A program made the position numbers and the translations under genes. From NCBI GenBank assembly GCA_030017825.1, contig JASEGW010000097.1:1-5858 (forward strand): 5,858 nucleotides of DNA. Reading direction: 5' to 3'. Below, piece by piece: positions 1-5,858 of this stretch. Positions within the stretch are counted from its first letter, which is position 1. The number at the start of each line of letters is the position of its first letter. The stretch is from a bacterium. Its GTDB lineage: Bacteria > UBA9089 > JAHJRX01. The notes beneath the pieces were generated by a model that made no database searches, had not been told where the DNA came from, and saw only the letters and a list, made by a program, of their open reading frames with translations.

Positions 1-185
1 TGCGATGGTGGCAGATAAGGGAATTATTATCAACTCAGGTAAGAATTACTACAGCAATGAGGAATAAGGAGGGCAAACGAATTTATATCCGGAATTGTTT
101 TGACCCAGAGCCGTTTCACAAGGCGATCTATAATGCCCTTGGGTTGAATTATTACCCGATTAGGACAAAGCATACTAAGATTTAA
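1..185 (+). CDS. 3' end of a + strand gene, possible transposase remnant (partial)
   Basis: An open frame enters from the left edge (first full codon at base 3) and stops at TAA 183-185, giving the last 60 residues of a protein that ends in ALGLNYYPIRTKHTKI. The second half (from about base 60, RNKEGKRIYIRNCFDPEPFH and onward) has normal-looking codons and reads like genuine coding sequence. The pattern basic strand, then PEP, then a YNALGL helix, then a short basic tail resembles C-termini of some DDE transposases, but this is recall rather than a search. The first twenty codons are less convincing (two Trp in a row). Over bases 2-64 the neighbouring frame reads MVADKGIIINSGKNY, which also looks transposase-like, and then stops at 65-67. 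The copy may therefore be frameshifted or internally deleted. G+C is about 41%, against 31-32% sampled in the adjoining gene. It converges with the large minus-strand gene. Function is not established. Confidence 0.5.
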   Translation, partial: RWWQIRELLSTQVRITTAMRNKEGKRIYIRNCFDPEPFHKAIYNALGLNYYPIRTKHTKI

Positions 186-242
186 AATCTGTAGTGCCCA
201 TAAAAAAACTTGACCTCTTGGGATTATTAAACTTATTTGTAT
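186..242. other. Convergent intergenic gap, no convincing terminator
   Basis: This 57-bp stretch separates the stops of the two converging genes. It holds a seven-base A run (202-208), which is a T run for minus-strand transcripts, and a possible four-base pairing CCCA (197-200) with TGGG (219-222) across an 18-base loop. That is too weak to call a terminator. CTGTAGTGCCC (189-199), just after the + strand stop, could be the terminal repeat of an insertion sequence, but the other end lies outside the window. Confidence 0.3.
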
Positions 243-3200
243 TTAGTGGTAAAGATGGGTTAAATATTCTTTAGCTTCTTTATTCTCTGGCTCTATTTTT
301 AATACTTTCTCGTAAAACTCTTTTGCCTCTTTCTTTGATTTTTCCTCCTCATACCACCTAGCAAGCTCTATTAAAGCCATAACATCTTGAGGAGCAAGCT
401 TTATAATATTTTCATAGCATTCTTTAATATTGCCTTTATCTTTATTCTTGTTATACAATTTAGCCAAACAATGCCAAATATCTATTCTGCTACTGTCAAT
501 TTCCAGAATATTCCTATAGTATTTTATACTTTTTTCAACTTCTAAAGTTTTCTCATTTAACTGGGCTAGCCTTAGTAATATTTCTATATTTGCGGGACAA
601 ATTTCTACTAATTTTTCTAAACACTGATATTCATTTTGAACATCTTTTGTATTTCGATACAAACTATATAACTCATACCAAGCCTTCTCATTATCTATCT
701 CTATGCCAATAATTCTTTTTTGACAATTAATAGCCTCACTTAAGTTGTCAATCTCTTTGTATATCAACCCTAAACTCTGCCAAGCTTTAATGTTTTCTGA
801 ATCTCTAAATAAAACATAGCGATAGCTATTGATAGCTTCTTCATAATTATCATCTAAGGCATATACTTTTCCTATATCCAACCAATTCTCTAAATTATCT
901 TTATCCATCTCTGTCAATCTATTATAATATTTTATAGAATGCTCGTAATCACCTAAATTCTTGTAAGTTTCCCCTAAGTTCCTCCAAACCTTCACATTAA
1001 AAGGGTCCACAGTAATTATTTTAGTGTACACAGAAATGGCCTTTTCGTAATCTTTCATTATGCAATAAGTCTCTGCCAAACCAAATAATATTTCTATATC
1101 ATCAATTATTACCTTTAAAGCTTTATTAAAACAAACAATGGCTTCCTTAAAATCATTATTTTCTTTATGAACAAGCCCCATTCTCTTTAAAGCTTCTTTG
1201 TTTTTTGGTTCAAGATCTAATATTCTCTTTAAGCATACCATTTCTTGATTGATATTTTTATCCTTCTCGTAAGCCTTAGACAATCTTAACCAATTACTTA
1301 TATCTCGCTTATCCCGCAATACTTCTCTTCTTAGACTCTTTATTTCAGCACTATCAGAAGTATCTCTTCTTTCAAAAGCTAAGCCTAAATTATACCAAGC
1401 TATTTGAAATTCAGAATCTATAGCTACTACTTTTTCTAAACATTCAATTTCATTTTCTAAATCATTCTTCTCTTTATATAAGAGCGACAAATCAAACCAC
1501 CCTTTAGCATTTTCTTCATCAAGAGCTAACATCCTTTTAAAACAATTTGATTTTTTATCAAACTCAGTCTCAATAGTATATAAATTTGCTAATCTATACC
1601 AAGCTAACACATATTCTGGATCCATCTCCACTACTTTCTCATAACAATCCATAGCCCTGTTCATCATATACTTTTCTTCGTAAATCACCCCTAAATTATA
1701 ATAAGCATTAGCGCATTTAGAGTCAATCACACTAGCCTTTTTAAAGCTTTCTATGGCTTCGTCAACCCTTCTTATACTCTTATAACAAAGTCCTAAATCA
1801 CACCAAATTTCTGGATCATCTTTAATTATTTCAGTAAGTTCTAAATAGCAATCTATTTCTTTGTTTTTATCCCCTTTTTCTTTGTAAATCGAAGCCATAT
1901 ATTTCCATGCATTTATATGCTTAGGATCTATTTTCTTGCACTTATCTAGATAATCAAGAGCTAAATCTATTTTATGCTTCCTGCTATAAATCAAACCCAT
2001 ACAGAACCAAGCATTTGCATAATCTTCATTTATTTCTAAGCATTTCTTTAAATAATCTTCAGCCTGCTCTAACTTATTTTCTTTTTCACAAATTATTCCA
2101 ATGCTACACCAAGCCTTATAATAATCATTATTAATTTTTATACATCTATTAAAACATGCTCTAGCTCCTTCAAAATCACCTTCTTGATCATTAATTACCC
2201 CTAAAATATACCAGCTTTTCACATCTTCTGGATCTATGGAAATAACTTTTCTGAACATATTGATTGCTTCTCTTCTTTTTTTTATTTTACTGTACGCAAC
2301 ACCTAAATTAAACCAAGCTTTCTTATAGTTTGTATCAACTTCAATGGCTTTCTCGTAACATTCTATTTCCTCCTTTATTAAGCCTTTCCTTCTATATACT
2401 ATTCCTAAATTATACCAAGCTTGTTTTTGTTCTGGGTTTGATTCAATAGCCCTTTTATAACATTCAATTTCACTATACTCATCATCTCTCTTTTTATACA
2501 ATATAGCTAAATTATACCATGCTTTATCATGAAATGAATCTATCCTTGTTGCTTCCCTATAACTCCTAAAAGCAAATTCCTCGTTATTAATTTTTTCATA
2601 AGCAATCCCAATTTCATACCAAGCATCCTCACAATCAGGCTCTATTTTTATTACAGATTTCAAACAATTTATCTCTTTTTCAAAGTCACCTTCTCTCCTA
2701 TATATCATAGCAATATCATACCAAGCTAATATATAATCTGGTTCCATAGATAATATTCTTTCTAGACACTCCTTTTCTTTCTCAATATTCCCTGTTTTCC
2801 TGTACGCAGAAGCTAATCCATACATTGCCTCATTACTCTTCTCGTTTAATTCCAATGCTTTCTCATAGCAATTTTTTGCCTCTTCATATTTTTCTAATTT
2901 TTCATAACAATTTCCATATCTTAGCCAAAAAGTATAGTTTTCTTTATCTATAACTAAAGCTTTTTTTATACATTCCATCTCTTCTTCTATTTCATTTCTC
3001 TTTCTATGAACTAAACTTATATCATACCACATAATACTACAATCAGGATCCACTTTTAATGCTTCTTTGAAACAACTAGCTGCTCTCTCTTCCTCTCCCG
3101 AATCTTTGTAAACCATACCCAAATTGTACCATGCAGAGGCATCATCTAAATATATTTTTATAGCCGCATTAAAACATTCTTCAGCTTTTTCTGTGTTGGC

Positions 3201-5858
3201 ACGTTGGACATACGCAAATCCATAATTATACAATATCCTAGCATTTCCCCCTGTTTTCTTTTTTTTCACCCTCTCTATAGCAAATGGGGATAGTTTCATG
3301 AATTCATCTCTGTGGATAGCAAGTTTACTTATTACCCAGAGAATAGAAAGATTTTCTTTATTGTCAAGTAGTTTGGAGGAGATTTTTTCTTTTTGTCTAT
3401 CGTTTAACTCTTCATATTTATCACTTAAGGCTATTAAGGCTTCTATCTCTTCAGTATCTATTAAGATGTCTGGTAAGATATGAGTTTTTTCATAAGTAGA
3501 GGTATTTTCTGGAGAGCTTATTAGCTGTTTTAGTTCATCATAGATATCTAAGATAGAGAGAGTGGTAAAGTTTGGAGAAAGTCTGCTGAGTAAGCTTTGA
3601 TAGATAATACCTTTTTCTTTTAGAGAAGCAGTTACTTTATCATCTAAACCATAAAGCTTTAAAGCAGAAGAGATTACTTCTTCAGTAGTGCCGTCTAAGT
3701 AAGAGATTACTTTTAAGGCAAAACGCTCTCCGTCATTTAAAGAATTATACATTCTTTGACAAGCCTCTGAAACTTTAGTAGGAATATTGCTTAGTATTTC
3801 TTGTTTAGTCTTTATTCCTTCTTTAAGCTGTCTATATATGGCCACTAAAGAAATAATAGGCAGCTCTTTTTCAGATAAAGCATCTTTTAGCTCTTGAGTT
3901 TCAAGTTTATGGCTAAAACATTTAATAAATTTATCTAAGTCATCAGAGGTTATTAATCCCGGAAGTTCTTCTTCTTTAAAGAAAGAAGATAGCTTGCGTC
4001 TTTCTCCTTCTGACAGCTTTTTCTTAGATGAGGTAAGATAGAGAGTAGTTTTTGGAAATCGTTTCTTTAGGTCTAATATAAATTTTAGTACAGAGATATT
4101 CTTATCTATATCGTCAAAGATTAAGACAAGGCGCTCTCTCTCTTTTTCTTCAATCTTTAATCTCTTTAAGAAGGTGCGGATACTGGGAACTTCTTTATGA
4201 AAGGAGATAAATATAGGGAAGTAACCTTGTTTTAAAGCTTTTAGGCTTAGATAGCCTAAAAAACTACTCTTTCCAGAACCAGGAGGACTTAAGAAAAGAT
4301 AGTTTTCTTTAAAGTTTAGTTTTTGGAGAAAAGAGGTAACTTTCTGGGTAGGAATAAAGCATTTTTCTACTTCTTCTTTGACCAAAAGAGGTCTGGTAAG
4401 AAGAGTATCCTTTATTTCTTCATAACTCTTGCTCTCTTCAAACCGACGGTAGCTCCATTGGAATTCTTCTAATCTTAGGGGAGCTGATTCCAGGGTTTTT
4501 CCTTTTCTTAGATAGTAGCTTTCTAAGTATTCTTCTCTTACTTTATGCTTTAATGTCTGTTGTCTTCTTTTATAGTAACGAATTACTTCTTCTATCTTGT
4601 TCTTCTCTTCTTCAGTTACTTTATTTATAAGTTTATTTAAGAGCTCAATGCTTCTTCCTAAATAAGTAAAACGCCACTCTGAGGTCTTGGGAATACTTCT
4701 GGGAAAGAAGAGGTTTTCTACTAAGAAATTTATATGTTCTTCTTCTAAGCGATCATAGCCGCAAAGTAAGAGCTCGCTTTTAACTTTAAAGATTTTGGGA
4801 GCAAATTTGCTCTTCCACCAAGAGAAGAGTTTTTGCTCTTGGCTCTGAATGTAATTTCTTTTATTATTTGTTCCTTTCTCTTGAGAATATTCTTGGAGAA
4901 ATTTTTCATAATCAGGAAGCACTCCTTCGTAGATAAAAGGAGCAATACTTACTTCCTTGGAAGGTTCTTCTGTATACTGCCATTTTAGATCTATGTCCAT
5001 GATGATAATACCTTCATCATCTTTAGGAAGTCTAAAGCTCTTTCCTTCTTCTTGCATTAGAAGTTCTGCTTTCTTTCCTAAGTAACAGTATATTTTAGAA
5101 CCTCCTCCCTGGGAAGTGTTAACATAAAGGGCAATTCTCTTGTATTTTTCTATACGAAGACGAATTTCGTTTTCAAATTCCGTAGTTTCTAAAGCCATAG
5201 CAGGAATGATAATGAAGTTGCTGCCATGGAATTTTTCAAAAGTGCAGTATTTGCTTCTATTCTTATGTTTACCATTTATAAAGTCTACTCCTAAGAAGAC
5301 AGAAAAAGAGTATTCATTCTTTACTCTTATCATCTTCCATTTATCGCCTAAGCTTAGATATGGTTCTTCAAAAGAGGCAGGAGATAACTTTTCAATCCAT
5401 TCTACTTTACCATCAGGAAGAAAGATAGTTGTTCCACTTCTACCTTCTTGGGTATCAATGCCATAGCTTAAAAGATGAGAAAGGTCTTTTTTTCTTAAGG
5501 ATTGACTGGCAGCAATAATAGTCATCTTGCTACTTTGAGCATATTCTTTCATGAGAGGAAGGCAATATACGGGGATAGAGTATTCTGGAAAGACTACTAC
5601 TTGAACATTTTTCTCTTTGCAGAAAGAGAGAATATGTTTTAGTTTCTTTTCTATCATTACCAAGTAGCCTTCTTTGATTTTTTCTTTTAAGTTGTTTATC
5701 TCATTCTGGTTCTCAGGATCTGAAAGCTTAAGATCGGCAAGTCCTACAGCTTCTTTTTCAAAAGAAGCTGGTTCGCAAAGATAATCCTTTTCTTTATGAA
5801 AACAGGTTAGGTTGTAGTCTAATTGAACTATTGCTACGCGGACGATGGAGGTGGTCAT
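243..5858 (-). CDS. Nitrilase-like / STAND NTPase / 29-TPR giant protein, probable signal-sensing switch
   Basis: This single frame encodes 1871 residues with no internal stop. I see no signal peptide or membrane segment, so the protein is probably cytoplasmic. Domain order: carbon-nitrogen hydrolase fold about 5-312; unassigned, mostly helical region 313-486; P-loop NTPase about 487-690 (Walker A SPPGSGKS 524-531, Walker B LVLIFDD 577-583); winged-helix-like segment about 691-775; helical adaptor to 872; 29 TPRs 873-1859; capping helix to 1871. In STAND proteins the repeats usually bind a ligand or partner, the NTPase drives assembly, and the N-terminal module signals or acts as effector. 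The start is taken as ATG 5856-5858 because the first nitrilase strand (VRVAIVQL) begins five residues later; the upstream side is outside the window. The C-terminus is complete, ending in a cap helix. The nitrilase nucleophile is missing (Gly190) and a slippery heptamer lies at the TPR junction. A defence role is inference; a non-immune regulator or scaffold is equally compatible with the sequence. Confidence 0.93.
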   Translation of the reverse strand: MTTSIVRVAIVQLDYNLTCFHKEKDYLCEPASFEKEAVGLADLKLSDPENQNEINNLKEKIKEGYLVMIEKKLKHILSFCKEKNVQVVVFPEYSIPVYCLPLMKEYAQSSKMTIIAASQSLRKKDLSHLLSYGIDTQEGRSGTTIFLPDGKVEWIEKLSPASFEEPYLSLGDKWKMIRVKNEYSFSVFLGVDFINGKHKNRSKYCTFEKFHGSNFIIIPAMALETTEFENEIRLRIEKYKRIALYVNTSQGGGSKIYCYLGKKAELLMQEEGKSFRLPKDDEGIIIMDIDLKWQYTEEPSKEVSIAPFIYEGVLPDYEKFLQEYSQEKGTNNKRNYIQSQEQKLFSWWKSKFAPKIFKVKSELLLCGYDRLEEEHINFLVENLFFPRSIPKTSEWRFTYLGRSIELLNKLINKVTEEEKNKIEEVIRYYKRRQQTLKHKVREEYLESYYLRKGKTLESAPLRLEEFQWSYRRFEESKSYEEIKDTLLTRPLLVKEEVEKCFIPTQKVTSFLQKLNFKENYLFLSPPGSGKSSFLGYLSLKALKQGYFPIFISFHKEVPSIRTFLKRLKIEEKERERLVLIFDDIDKNISVLKFILDLKKRFPKTTLYLTSSKKKLSEGERRKLSSFFKEEELPGLITSDDLDKFIKCFSHKLETQELKDALSEKELPIISLVAIYRQLKEGIKTKQEILSNIPTKVSEACQRMYNSLNDGERFALKVISYLDGTTEEVISSALKLYGLDDKVTASLKEKGIIYQSLLSRLSPNFTTLSILDIYDELKQLISSPENTSTYEKTHILPDILIDTEEIEALIALSDKYEELNDRQKEKISSKLLDNKENLSILWVISKLAIHRDEFMKLSPFAIERVKKKKTGGNARILYNYGFAYVQRANTEKAEECFNAAIKIYLDDASAWYNLGMVYKDSGEEERAASCFKEALKVDPDCSIMWYDISLVHRKRNEIEEEMECIKKALVIDKENYTFWLRYGNCYEKLEKYEEAKNCYEKALELNEKSNEAMYGLASAYRKTGNIEKEKECLERILSMEPDYILAWYDIAMIYRREGDFEKEINCLKSVIKIEPDCEDAWYEIGIAYEKINNEEFAFRSYREATRIDSFHDKAWYNLAILYKKRDDEYSEIECYKRAIESNPEQKQAWYNLGIVYRRKGLIKEEIECYEKAIEVDTNYKKAWFNLGVAYSKIKKRREAINMFRKVISIDPEDVKSWYILGVINDQEGDFEGARACFNRCIKINNDYYKAWCSIGIICEKENKLEQAEDYLKKCLEINEDYANAWFCMGLIYSRKHKIDLALDYLDKCKKIDPKHINAWKYMASIYKEKGDKNKEIDCYLELTEIIKDDPEIWCDLGLCYKSIRRVDEAIESFKKASVIDSKCANAYYNLGVIYEEKYMMNRAMDCYEKVVEMDPEYVLAWYRLANLYTIETEFDKKSNCFKRMLALDEENAKGWFDLSLLYKEKNDLENEIECLEKVVAIDSEFQIAWYNLGLAFERRDTSDSAEIKSLRREVLRDKRDISNWLRLSKAYEKDKNINQEMVCLKRILDLEPKNKEALKRMGLVHKENNDFKEAIVCFNKALKVIIDDIEILFGLAETYCIMKDYEKAISVYTKIITVDPFNVKVWRNLGETYKNLGDYEHSIKYYNRLTEMDKDNLENWLDIGKVYALDDNYEEAINSYRYVLFRDSENIKAWQSLGLIYKEIDNLSEAINCQKRIIGIEIDNEKAWYELYSLYRNTKDVQNEYQCLEKLVEICPANIEILLRLAQLNEKTLEVEKSIKYYRNILEIDSSRIDIWHCLAKLYNKNKDKGNIKECYENIIKLAPQDVMALIELARWYEEEKSKKEAKEFYEKVLKIEPENKEAKEYLTHLYH
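282..3242 (-). repeat. Array of 29 tandem tetratricopeptide repeats (102-bp protein-coding period)
   Basis: Residues 873-1859 divide into 29 TPRs. Eighteen run in exact 34-residue register (873-1484). Repeat 19 is 35 residues (1485-1519), and ten more 34-residue units follow (1520-1859), then a capping helix to 1871. A well-kept unit is AWYNLGIVYRRKG followed by EEIECYEKAIEVD. Position 4 is Trp in 22 of 29 units, position 8 is often Gly, 11 Tyr, 24 aromatic or Leu, and 27 often Ala. In DNA this appears as a recurring motif such as ATACCAAGC on the + strand about every 102 bases. The units have diverged too far to be recent copies. TPRs form a right-handed superhelix of about eight repeats per turn, so this array should make between three and four turns: a large surface for a protein or peptide ligand. 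Eighteen of 29 units carry Cys at position 23. Confidence 0.97.
3243..3533 (-). other. Helical adaptor between winged helix and TPR array
   Basis: Residues 776-872 are charged and helical, with no TPR phasing I can detect. The segment contains two hydrophobic helices (EEIEALIALSDKY, 803-815, and LSILWVISKLAIH, 837-849). It ends in a basic, glycine-containing hinge, VKKKKTGGN (864-872), immediately before the first TPR. That hinge is encoded by an A-rich tract that includes the slippery heptamer described separately. Confidence 0.5.
3258..3264 (-). promoter_or_regulatory. Candidate -1 ribosomal frameshift site (A AAA AAG)
   Basis: On the coding strand, codons 864-868 read GTG AAA AAA AAG AAA. 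The last base of codon 865 plus codons 866 and 867 form A AAA AAG in the correct phase, the heptamer used by E. coli dnaX. A -1 slip would read GAA AAC AGG GGG AAA TGC TAG, with the stop at 3238-3240, making an 873-residue protein with no TPRs. GAGAGGG (3269-3275) is a weak Shine-Dalgarno-like match upstream, closer than in dnaX. No clear downstream hairpin is visible. A chance A run in a lysine-rich gene is a real alternative. Confidence 0.35.
3534..3788 (-). other. Winged-helix-like segment following the NTPase
   Basis: Residues about 691-775 have the features of the winged helix that follows the NTPase in STAND proteins: a helix with YNSLNDGERFALKVISYLDG (704-723), a second helix TEEVISSALKLYGL, then KVTASLKEKGIIYQ (741-754) and a short strand pair ending near LSPNFTTLSILDIY. 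In STAND proteins this element packs against the nucleotide site and moves on activation. It is assigned by sequence pattern and position only. Confidence 0.6.
3789..4400 (-). other. P-loop NTPase domain, STAND/NACHT-like
   Basis: Residues about 487-690. The Walker A loop is SPPGSGKS (524-531, bases 4266-4289) with nucleotide-binding Lys530 and Ser531. Its first residue is Ser rather than the usual Gly or Ala. A FPIFISF strand (547-553) follows. The Walker B strand is LVLIFDD (577-583), with Asp582 and Asp583 placed for magnesium binding and water activation, then Asp585. The strand TTLYLTSS (604-611) sits where many STAND proteins have a sensor ending in T-S-R; here the Arg is Ser. After it comes LPGLITSDDL (633-642), the typical small lid segment. 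The ELPIISL stretch (665-671) may correspond to the GxP-type motif of the helical subdomain. The fold and its place between effector-like and repeat domains support STAND over ordinary AAA+; the exact clade (NACHT, NB-ARC, SWACOS or other) cannot be decided by eye. Confidence 0.8.
4401..4922 (-). other. Unassigned, mostly helical region between nitrilase-like domain and NTPase
   Basis: Residues 313-486 match no family I recognise. The segment begins with a charged stretch, then has an aromatic patch (FSWWKSKFAP, 345-354) and a hydrophobic LLLCGYDRL stretch (363-371). A predicted helical pair follows at about 402-445, rich in Lys, Glu and Arg, and after it tyrosine- and tryptophan-containing segments near 446-475. 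It could be an oligomerisation or linker domain coupling the two globular modules, as commonly found in STAND proteins. The function is unknown. Confidence 0.5.
4923..5846 (-). other. Nitrilase-like (carbon-nitrogen hydrolase) domain lacking the catalytic Cys
   Basis: Residues about 5-312 follow the nitrilase superfamily pattern. The opening strand is VRVAIVQLD. The catalytic Glu block is VVVFPEYSIP (Glu92), followed by a TIIAAS strand and a GTTIFLPDGKV strand pair. The catalytic Lys block is EKLSP (Lys157), then YLSLGD, then the elbow that should carry Cys. In active members that elbow reads about I-C-Y-D; here it reads L-G-V-D (189-192), so Gly190 (codon GGA, bases 5289-5291) stands where the nucleophile belongs. 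The block HGSNFIIIPA after it matches the usual post-Cys strand and fixes the alignment. The nearest cysteine, Cys205, is fifteen residues too far on. About 50 extra residues (roughly 18-65) sit between the first strand and first helix. Family enzymes hydrolyse amides or nitriles; this copy probably binds a ligand or acts as a structural signalling module. Confidence 0.85.

Noticed and set aside
197..222. CCCA/TGGG pairing with an A7/T7 run as a terminator for either converging gene
   Set aside because: It has only four base pairs across an 18-base loop, and the A/T run is inside the loop rather than after the stem.
243..290. Truncation of the large gene by the neighbouring element
   Set aside because: The protein ends with a complete 29th TPR plus a normal capping helix (KEAKEYLTHLYH), so the stop looks native.
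2276..2283. A second A8 run on the coding strand (TPR 10) as a frameshift or phase-variation site
   Set aside because: It is in slippery phase (A AAA AAA), but falls in the middle of a TPR with no domain boundary or close -1 stop. It is kept only as a reminder that A runs arise by chance here.
282..3242. About 102-bp periodicity as a CRISPR array or DNA satellite
   Set aside because: The period is 34 codons, units are divergent in DNA, and the conserved bases correspond to TPR consensus residues (Ala-Trp-Tyr). It is protein-level repetition.
3298..3483. A 61-codon open frame on the + strand
   Set aside because: It lies antisense within the linker/winged-helix region of the large gene, its translation is low-complexity Ser/Leu, and there is no supporting ribosome binding site. 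It is a shadow.
4745..4945. A 66-codon open frame on the minus strand in another phase
   Set aside because: It overlaps the large gene in a different phase and has no recognisable family; A-rich codons read out of phase explain it.
5140..5466. A 108-codon open frame on the + strand
   Set aside because: It is antisense to the conserved nitrilase blocks, so the composition is constrained by the real gene. Nothing in the translation suggests a protein family.

Overview
This is an AT-rich window: two hand-counted 180-base stretches inside the main gene are about 31-32% G+C. One giant minus-strand gene fills almost all of it. Long lysine- and isoleucine-rich coding with A-rich codons points to a low-GC bacterium, possibly from an uncultivated lineage. 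The sequence does not allow a firmer taxonomic call.

Layout on the + strand. Bases 1-185 hold the 3' end of a + strand reading frame of higher G+C (73 of 180 bases, about 41%), perhaps the tail of a transposase. Bases 186-242 are a 57-bp convergent gap. Bases 243-5858 (minus strand) encode one uninterrupted 1871-residue protein whose ATG is the last codon of the window, so its promoter and ribosome binding site are not visible.

The giant protein reads, from N to C terminus: a carbon-nitrogen hydrolase (nitrilase-like) domain whose catalytic Cys appears to be replaced by Gly; a mostly helical region I cannot assign; a P-loop NTPase of STAND type with a winged-helix-like segment; a helical adaptor; and 29 consecutive 34-residue tetratricopeptide repeats (TPRs). 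N-terminal module, NTPase switch, then a long repeat array is the plan of bacterial STAND proteins, many of which are ligand-triggered sensors in antiviral or other conflict systems. A defence or signalling role is inferred from this plan alone; no partner gene is visible.

Points most worth a second look are the apparently inactivated nitrilase fold on a STAND/TPR protein, an in-frame A AAA AAG slippery heptamer exactly at the junction before the TPR array (a -1 shift would end translation seven codons later and remove every TPR), and an abrupt strand-composition change at the same junction, suggesting that head and array have separate histories.
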